Origin: Dissophora ornata
Taxonomy: Eukaryota; Mortierellomycota; Mortierellomycetes; Mortierellales; Mortierellaceae
DNA length: 21,499 bases
Direction: 5' to 3'
NCBI GenBank assembly: GCA_025201705.1
Contig: MU617150.1
Span: 1-21,499 of the forward strand
In this document: piece by piece, positions 18,263-21,499 of the stretch
How positions within the stretch are numbered: the first letter of the stretch is position 1
How the letters are laid out: each line of letters begins with the position of its first letter
Notes under the pieces: generated by a model
Databases searched by the model: none
Seen by the model: only the letters and a program-made list of their open reading frames with translations
What the model was told of the DNA's origin: nothing
Position numbers and translations under genes: made by a program

Positions 18263-20875
18263 CTCGGAGAGTTGCGGTCGTGGTCGCTCTGCGAGCACCT
18301 GCGCGGCGAGGTCGAGTCATCACGGCCTTGTTGTCCAGCACCTGGCCGCTTCTCTTTGTCTCCGGTATTTCAGTCTATTTTCAAAAAAAAAAGCAAAAGC
18401 AATCGGGCGTTAGTCTCTATCACAGATTACTGAAACAAAATACTACAAGCTTAATGAAAGTTACCAAAGTAGCGAGTCTTCTCGTTGCCTCCGCTCTCTT
18501 CTTCGTCGCGTCATCCTCGGCACATTCGTCCTCGACTACAATTGCTGGTGCATTTGTCGTGTCCTTCTTCGCAGGCAATCCCAAACTTGACGTCGATGAC
18601 CCAAGAAGGCTACTGCTGCTGCCACCACTACCGGAAGACATATATGGAGACGCACTACTCGCCGCTTTGGAATGTCCACCGACCCTGCTCGGAACAGCCT
18701 TCCTGCTCTGACCAAGAACTTCTCCGGTGCTTGGTGGAGGTGGTGGCAACGACGGCAAGGGCTTCAATAGTTCACTTCCAGAGAGTAGGACTTTGGAGAA
18801 CTTGGGGAGTTCCGCATGGGCAGTGCTGCGTGTTTCCAGGAACTGTCGGATCTGTTCGGCCTCGGAGGTGATCTCCTTGGCTTCTTCAACCTTGTGGTCC
18901 CAGGACGAGACGAGGTTACGGATATGGGTGGAGGTTAGGGCGCGTTTGCGGGGTTGGCCGCGTACGATGGGCGGAAGAGGCTCAGCGGCCTTACGGACTT
19001 CTTCTTCCTGAAGACGGTGGATCGCGAATTCGGTTTCGTAAGTAACAACACCATTAAAAGAGAAAAATATAAAAAAGAGCAGAAGAGAAATGCTCCATTT
19101 ACCTCACGTTCTTTCTCCCGCTCGTCCAGGACGCTTCCCTTGCCTGCAAGTTTGCGTCCTAGAATATGCTCCACCTGCTCTGCCAATTTCTTTGGGATTG
19201 CGACTGGCTCCACATGATTCCGGTCCCCTCTCTGTTTTCCGCCCGTCAAAGTCGACACTGTCACCATGCTTGACGTCACAGTTTTCGCTCTCGGTCTCGA
19301 TGGCGATGCTCTCAACGACGATGAGGGGGATGATGAAGACGAAGGTGGAGACGACGGCGACAAACCCATCTTCTCGTTGTTCCCCACATCTTCTTCATCG
19401 TCCACAAGTACGGCTTGGATCTTCTTGACAGTCCGCAGGTTGGCCGTGATGGGTATCTTTGCCAACTCTTCATCTCTCCGCTTCTGCTCCTCCTGCTGCA
19501 AAATCCTGGCCTGAACGAGGTTGGTCGGGATTTGAGGGGTCTGCAACTGTCGAAGCGTTGGGTTCACGAGACTCATAGGTTGGTGTTGCTGAGGCAACAG
19601 TGGTACAGGCGGCGAGTCATGACGCGGCGAAAACAATGACTGACTGCTCGATGTAGTATGACGACGAGGCGACATTGGCGGCCGCTGATCGAACACTGAT
19701 AGGAACGACTTTGCAGTGGATGACTGTGGCGTTGTAGGGACAATCGGTGGTAGCGTAGCTGCTGTCATCGATGATGATGATGTTGTGTTTGTTGTTATTA
19801 TTGGTGATGAATTAATTTGATTTATGTCCGTCATAGCAGATGGTGAAACGAGGCTCCTTGCAGGAGACGAGACCGTCGAGGCGATGGTCGGTCTGCTCGA
19901 AATATCATTTTCCGCGGGCTGAAGAGACCCCGAAAGGCCGTCTATATCGATACCGCCTGCTCCTTTCTCGGCACTACTGCCGGTGCTTTCGATACCGTCC
20001 TTAAGCTGGGTATAATCATCACGAGGGGTGGTTGTAGCAATTGGGGTATTTTTGGCATTATCATTGTCGTCGTCGTCGTTCGCTGCCTTTTCAGCTTGGT
20101 CCTTGGCCTTCTCTGTTTTCGTTGACAGGGCGTCGGCCGTGGCAGTCGTATCGAGAGCGCTTGGGTCTTGAAACGCTCTCATGAAAAATGGCGTCGAGGG
20201 CTCTGTTGAAGGAGCCGCGAACTGACTGGGCATCAAGGCTTCGCCGCCGTTCCTCCGCCTTGTTGATCGCTTTCCCAAATCTGCACCGCTGGTAGGGCTT
20301 TCGATGGTCACCTGGCTAGCAGTTGAATCCTCCCGCTTTTCGACTTGCTCCTTTTTTCCCAATTTCTCCTCTTTCTTCGACCCCTGCGCCTGCGCTTGTG
20401 ATTGTGGTTGTTGAGCTTGAGAGGTCAATTGAACCTTGGTCATCCCTCCTCCGGCTCTCAAATCTCGTTTCTGAGGTGCCGGTGCGGGCTGAGTGCCTGG
20501 CGGGGCCATTTTATTACAACTCAGCGACGGATCCTCCCTCGCTGCAATCATGGCCTTGATGCCGCCGCTACCAGCGTTGCCATTGAGTGATGTAGTTGAG
20601 CTGTTGCTGGGACCTTTTAATTGTCCACTGAGTGAAGGTGAGATAGGTGAGGAAGTGGAAGAAGAGCGAGAAGAGCGGGAAGAAGACGAAAGGCTCCAGG
20701 GGTGTGATATCTTGTTGGGCGTCTTCTGAGGTTTTATGTTTGTACCAGCAACCTTTTGCTTAAGGAGAAGAGCTGTGGCCTTGATCTTGGATAGACCGCT
20801 AGCTTCGTCCCCAGCGGAGGGGGCGGAGGGAGAGGAGAGACTCATGACCTGAGTGGGATCCCGATCTCTGTTCAT
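18258..20875 (-). CDS. Low-complexity protein of unknown function with a conserved-looking helical C-terminal block
   Basis: Three exons, phase 0: complement(18258..18374, 18465..19007, 19103..20875), 810 residues. I do not recognise a family. Near the N-terminus, LSKIKATALLLKQKV may be an amphipathic helix. Residues about 40-420 are Ser/Pro/Thr-rich and probably disordered. Two ordered-looking blocks follow: a charged helix near 470-495 (LVQARILQQEEQKRRDEELA), and 560-665, with AEQVEHILGRKL, an acidic-basic helix, then TSTHIRNLVSSWDHKVEEAK and AEQIRQFLETRS. A PPPPP stretch at about 678 could bind SH3 or WW domains. The C-terminus is basic (MTRPRRAGARR). The last exon is supported by a GTAACT donor, a CTAAC branch site, an AATAG acceptor and preserved phase. 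A TGA lies just before the ATG at 20875; a second ATG at 20845-20843 (MSLSS) has better context and may be the real start. A cytoskeletal or scaffold role is only a guess. Confidence 0.78.
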
Positions 20876-21499
20876 TCAAAAAGGTGTGGAGGTGGGTTGG
20901 GAGGAATGAAGCGAATCAGTTTTAGGAAAAAAAATAAAATAAAAGAAAAAGGGAATATAATAAAAGCTATGAGACGAAACAATAATAAAAAACGAGGGTG
21001 TGTAGACGTTTTCAACTCTACGGAGAATAAGAAAAGGAATGAGGAAGGAATGAGGAAGGAAAGATCGTTTGCTCGACCATGGCAATCAGCTTTGGGCTTT
21101 TACAACGGACAACGGACAGCAGTAACAGGCCCATTGGGCTTGGGCAGATAGGAATTCGAATTAGTGTTGATTGAATGGGTACACGGACTGAATCATACCG
21201 CCGGAGACTAAAACACGAGATTGGCATGCATGCAAGGTCAAGACCCATGTCCAACAAGGTAAACACACATGTGGCGCTTCTTTTTTTTTTTTTTTTGCTG
21301 CTCACCGCTCTTTACCATCATCGGCAAAGATGCATGCCGTGCCCTGCACCAGATCCCCCCTGCTTCACCTCTCCTCTCCATCGCTCTCTGTCTTCGTGCA
21401 TCATTCTTTTGATCTTGCTCACTCTCCGACCGCTCACTCACTGACTTGCGCCCCTTTCTTTTATCTCTTCTGACCCTATTTCATTGCCAGCGTGACAAA
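20876..21499. other. Upstream region of the unknown-protein gene
   Basis: No coding region is evident. On the minus strand this is the promoter and leader of the gene starting at 20875. It holds A-rich sequence at 20925-20955, minus-strand CCAAT-type motifs near 21132 and 21221, a TGCATGCA palindrome at about 21226-21233 and a T-run at about 21281-21296. The right end is pyrimidine-rich on the plus strand. Confidence 0.5.

Noticed and set aside
1..21499. Mobile elements, CRISPR arrays, viral or bacterial gene clusters
   Set aside because: No transposase, reverse transcriptase, integrase, spaced repeat array or terminal repeats of useful length were found; the genes present are ordinary fungal nuclear genes.

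Overview
The window is nuclear DNA of a fungus, most likely an early-diverging Mucoromycota lineage of Mortierella type. The kingdom call rests on short GT-AG introns (84-143 nt, one of 290 nt), AATAAA poly(A) signals, fungal-type mitochondrial translation proteins and low-complexity S/T/P/Q-rich proteins. The lineage is inference from style; I recognised no marker gene. Splice sites were placed by eye, using reading phase and family conservation.

Layout. (1) 389-1377, minus: a 299-residue four-helix membrane protein with a P/Q/Y-rich tail. (2) 1378-5463: about 4 kb with no intact gene, holding two minus-strand coding-like stretches broken by in-frame stops, possibly a decayed gene. (3) 5464-7577, plus: a WRAP73/Wdr8 WD-repeat protein in four exons, with a one-nucleotide phase conflict at its second intron. 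(4) 7792-8639, minus: mitochondrial ribosomal protein uL13m in three exons, the first only 21 nt. (5) 8945-12239, plus: mitochondrial initiation factor IF-2 in four exons, 987 residues. (6) 12240-14476: no gene seen, but one terminator-like hairpin. (7) 14477-17893, plus: a 1005-residue single-pass membrane protein in five exons with a disordered cytosolic half and a glycosylation-rich outer half. (8) 18258-20875, minus: an 810-residue protein of unknown function in three exons. (9) 20876-21499: its upstream region.

Gene relations. uL13m and mIF2 both serve mitochondrial protein synthesis and are divergent from a 305-bp gap, a good candidate for a shared promoter. WRAP73 and uL13m converge across 214 bp, and the two large low-complexity genes at the right converge across 364 bp. 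There is no operon, no recognisable tRNA or rRNA gene, no CRISPR array and no intact mobile element.

Most interesting: a 12-residue motif occurring twice in the disordered N-terminus of mIF2, identical in protein while 9 of 12 codons differ silently; the phase conflict in WRAP73; a hairpin plus T-run in an intergenic region; the minus-strand relic at 3.6-4.9 kb; and two large unassigned proteins at the right.
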